Below are positions 60,948-64,000 of a stretch of 64,000 nt of DNA, piece after piece. The stretch's first letter is position 1. Each line of letters starts with the position of its first letter. The position numbers and the translations under genes were made by a program. The notes under the pieces are model-generated. The model saw nothing but the letters and a program-made list of their open reading frames with translations, was not told where the DNA came from and did no database searches. Source of the DNA: Xiphydria camelus (taxonomy: Eukaryota > Arthropoda > Insecta > Hymenoptera > Xiphydriidae); assembly GCA_963678675.1 (NCBI GenBank), contig OY783192.1, positions 754,001 through 818,000 on the forward strand, given 5' to 3'.

Positions 60948-61323
60948 TGGTACGAATTGCTGATTATTTCTCGCGTAATTTATAATACTTCGATGGTAAT
61001 TTCAAAAACGAACGAAATTCAGCAGTCCACCGAGTCATACTCTCAACGAATGCTCTTTCGTCTGTCGTCCCGCATCGGATACGACGCGCTGAGAATACGC
61101 GTTCGCATCCACGCGCACCGTTCGCTCGACGGCTTGAGAGGGTCACGACCGGGTCGCCGGGAGGGCGTCAGATAATAGGCATAAATATTCGTGGATTTTT
61201 CGGATTTATATTTCGCGCGTATCAGCGATCTCATTTGCATCGAGAATTTACCGCGTGCGCAATGCATCCCCCGTTCCCGCCTCGCGCCCCACCACGCCCG
61301 GGCGCACCGCGGGGTTTCCGCGT

Positions 61324-61339
61324 GGGGGGGGGGGGGGGG
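61324..61339. repeat. poly-G run (16 nt)
   Basis: The longest G run in the window. Such tracts are G-quadruplex-prone and error-prone in sequencing. Confidence 0.95.
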
Positions 61340-63488
61340 TTAACGTTCGCGCGATATAACAGCCGGGTAAGCTGAACTATTGAAAAATGATACCGCAGTC
61401 TGTGAATGAAATATTACCACCCTTCGCGTACACCGGCGGGTGGATGTATCCGGCTGGCTTTTCTATACGTAACTTCATCCCCTTCAACCTTCTCCATCTT
61501 CCACTCGAGCTGCCAAATGCGATAAATATACCGCGGCTTCGTCCACCGTACAGGAATTCGGATGCGGAGAAAGTTCAATCGTCGAACGGAAATCGGCGAG
61601 CGGAGACGCCAATGGCGAGATGACGAACGAAAATCGGGACGCTCTCCGAAGTAGACCGCCACCGGAGGCCGGTGTAAGAATCCACCCGCTTGTCGGGGGC
61701 ACGGGATAATCGCCGCGGAAGATATAAATGTACGCGTTCGCTTGTCGATGCGAGGAGCTCGTAAAACGCGGCCACTTAAATTTGAGTCATTCCGACCGTG
61801 TAATTCCTCCACGGCGTATATATTTCCGAGCGAGCGAAAGGGAGAAGCCGGAGAGGAAGGTGCGCAACGGCGCCCGGGAAAAGAGTGAACGGAGATGGAG
61901 AGAAAGAGGGAGGGAGGGCCGGGGCCGGTCTCTCACCTCGCACGACACGGTTCACTGCAAAAAGCTGGATTTTTATTCGAATTTTATGATTTAAATCGCA
62001 CACTCCGCATATTCTTGGCGCAATCGAGTCAGCAGAGAGTTGATTTTATGCTTCATTTTTATGGCTCTACGCGCGCTACGATGCCCTCTGATCTGTAATA
62101 GACGGTTCTGCCCTCGCCTACATCTACCCCCTCTCCTCCACCCTTTAGCCTCGAAGCAGGACGAGGACGAGGACGATGGCGATTCCACTCTCGCGGTGAG
62201 ATTCGTTTCTTAACGTCCACCCTCTATGCAGAAGCTCCTACGCCGCGACGGATCATTTTGCGGAATCCGTTTCGTCCTCCGACGCGACGCCGTATCTTCC
62301 GCAGAGCTCGGCAGCTCGCCGCTCCGCTTCCTCTTCGGGTAATCGCTCGAAATAAAATAGAAGATGCGCGCGTGCATATCGTACAAACGCGTGCGCGCGC
62401 GAAGGGGCATTGGCGTATCGGCGACGTGATTAGCACGGGACGATAACGGGGCGCATAAATTGACAATTTGATCGTGAGGCGGTATTGGTTTTCGCTGCTG
62501 ACGCGAACAATAATATAATTGATGTCGAAACGGCCGACTCGTTCGATCATCGGTGTGCGCGCACCGAGCCGTTATTCCACATTTGTACCGCGCGACGTCC
62601 CGCGCTCGCTCGGTACCACGTACCTATTGTACGGCGGTGAAGAGCAAGCGGTGCCTCGAATTATATGACACTCGGGGAAAAAAAAAAAAATTGGTACCCG
62701 CAGCAGCACGAAGCAGACCGCGTTGCGCCCGACGGTCGTTACCGTAAAGCACACACGAAATTCCCGGTAAGCTCGTCCCGCGATGTAACTTATACCGAGA
62801 ATCGCGGTGAACCGCGTGGGTATTGTTTTAACGCCGTTTGATTCGAGTCGTTATATGGTAATCTCGAAGGGGTGGTTCGGGTCCGGCAAGAGGAAAGTTG
62901 ACGTATACGGCACCGAAACGCACGCAGGCCACGCGAGGTTCGCATTTTTCAAACTGCTCCCGAGAAAGCCACCCTCGCGGCGCTCGGCCGCGTTATCCCC
63001 GCGAGTACTCGCGTATCGTGTACACACACGCGCGGAGAATAACACACACGCGCGAACCGGGCAGGTTGCGACGATCCGGTAAAGGTTGGTGCGAGCCGCG
63101 CGGACACGCTAGTCCTTGGCTAACCAGTCGTATCAAATGCCTTTATGATTGCCGCCGCCCGGTTTACCTATAGACACGGAGCGCGTTAGATTGAGTTAGC
63201 AACCTTGTACATTTATACGCGTGAAAATGAGCGGCGAGAACACACACACACACACTCTCGTCCTATAGAGGCCCATTTAGCTTGCAGCTTACGCATGATA
63301 TATTTACGGCGCTTCGCTCCCCGTAATTCGCGGAGAGTAAATCCAATAATAGGATGAGGGAGAAGAAAAGAGATACCTGTACATAATATATCCATAAAGA
63401 CCGAGCTTTTGATCCTAGTTGGCTTTGATGGATTATATTTGTGACGTTAAAGTTGTCTGATGTGGTTATTGAACCCGCGTATCATATA

Positions 63489-63711
63489 CACTGAGGCAAA
63501 AATGTACTTGATCGAAATAAACGTGCCTTTGGATAGTCCCAAGAGCGTATTTATTCGATTTAAATGAATATTGATTTGATTCAAATAACATCGAATTAAT
63601 TCAATAATCTAATATTTGCGTCCAACCAATATTCATTTAAATCGAATAAATATGCTCTTGGGACTATCCAAAGGCACGTTTCTTTCGATCAAGTAAATTT
63701 TTTTCTCAGCG
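63489..63711. mobile_element. MITE family D, copy 3
   Basis: 223 bp, TA-flanked. The left end is CACTGAGGCAAAAATGTAC and the right end TTTTTTTCTCAGCG. The arms (AGTCCCAAGAGCGTATTTAT and its complement) pair closely, making this the best-preserved copy. Confidence 0.9.
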
Positions 63712-63725
63712 TACGTGGCTATATA

Positions 63726-63867
63726 TACTGAGAAAAAAAAAGATTAAAAATTATTCTAAGGAAGGTTAAATTTTATACCCTGGAAGGATAATTTTTGATC
63801 TGTTTTACCTTTCGTACTCAGATTATCCTTCTAACAGAATAAATTTTAATCTTTTTTTGTTTCAGTG
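63726..63867. mobile_element. MITE family C, shortened copy 2
   Basis: It shares AAAGATTAAAAATTATTCT and TACTCAGATTATCCTTCTAA with the copy at 43709. One arm is shortened: the left arm goes straight into AAGGAAGGTTAAATTTTA, which is central in copy 1. About 142 bp. Confidence 0.85.
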
Positions 63868-64000
63868 TATGTACACGGATTCGGGTATTCTGAGTTGAAA
63901 TAGCTTATGTGTATGCAATTAAAAAGGGAAGGCACGTTTGTATGTCGGGATGTCCGTAATAACGGTAAAGCGTTTCTTTTTGACGAAGCGTTCGCCTCTA

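Larger units (their letters stand above)
59381..64000. other. right-hand region, no gene recognised
   Basis: The left part, up to about 60.5 kb, is CpG-rich and includes a short GTC/GAC-type trinucleotide run near 59685-59705 and a 16-G run at 61324-61339. If the leader exon is real, a promoter for Lar should lie here, but I see no clear TATA or initiator arrangement that I would defend. The repeats at 60565, 63489 and 63726 are listed separately. 60950-63480 has nothing else recognisable. Confidence 0.5.

Overview
The window is eukaryotic, almost certainly insect nuclear DNA, and most like Hymenoptera (an ant or relative). The grounds are CpG-rich unique sequence, long GA tracts, many short AT-rich inverted-repeat elements, and two spliced exons of the receptor tyrosine phosphatase Lar. 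There are no operons, no tRNA or rRNA genes, no CRISPR and no intact transposase that I can see. The many 60-270 codon open frames are by-products of GC-rich, stop-poor DNA; none resembles a known protein.

The only confidently recognised gene is Lar, on the minus strand, so transcription runs from the right edge to the left. Two adjacent exons at 36533-36664 and 35234-35392 together encode the first immunoglobulin domain, with phase-1 introns throughout and the basic heparan-sulphate-binding loop intact. Upstream in transcription order are two weaker candidates with matching phase. One is a 39-nt microexon at 47604-47642. The other is a possible signal-peptide exon at 59083-59380. I found no second Ig domain from 35233 down to base 1, so this stretch looks like one very large intron. 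A polypyrimidine-CAG|GTAAG junction at about 6819/6820 on the same strand has the form of a recursive-splicing ratchet point. It is followed by a 60-nt open segment ending in a good donor.

The introns are peppered with non-autonomous DNA transposons. The main group has ends beginning CACTGAGAAAAA (or close variants), mostly flanked by TA. Several families with unrelated interiors share those ends (positions 1.8, 4.3, 9.2, 29.8, 35.5, 36.9, 39.9, 43.7, 44.3, 49.3, 53.2, 53.5, 58.2, 63.5 and 63.7 kb). Others have TAA, TATT or TTAA flanks and are probably Harbinger-like, unclassified and piggyBac-like. Six show nested insertions, some with a reconstructible empty site. The largest element, 53837-55183, is a 1.35-kb palindrome with arms over 500 bp and a 0.1-kb hairpin inserted in one arm.

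Region by region: 1-10 kb has GA and poly-G tracts, two degenerate repeats and the ratchet point. 10-16.7 kb has a cluster of hairpin elements. 16.7-35 kb is mostly featureless intron with a few elements, a 205-bp tandem duplication and a TATA/CCAAT cluster at 26.1 kb. 35-37 kb holds the Lar exons between two elements. 37-64 kb is the inferred 5' part of Lar, dense in nested elements.
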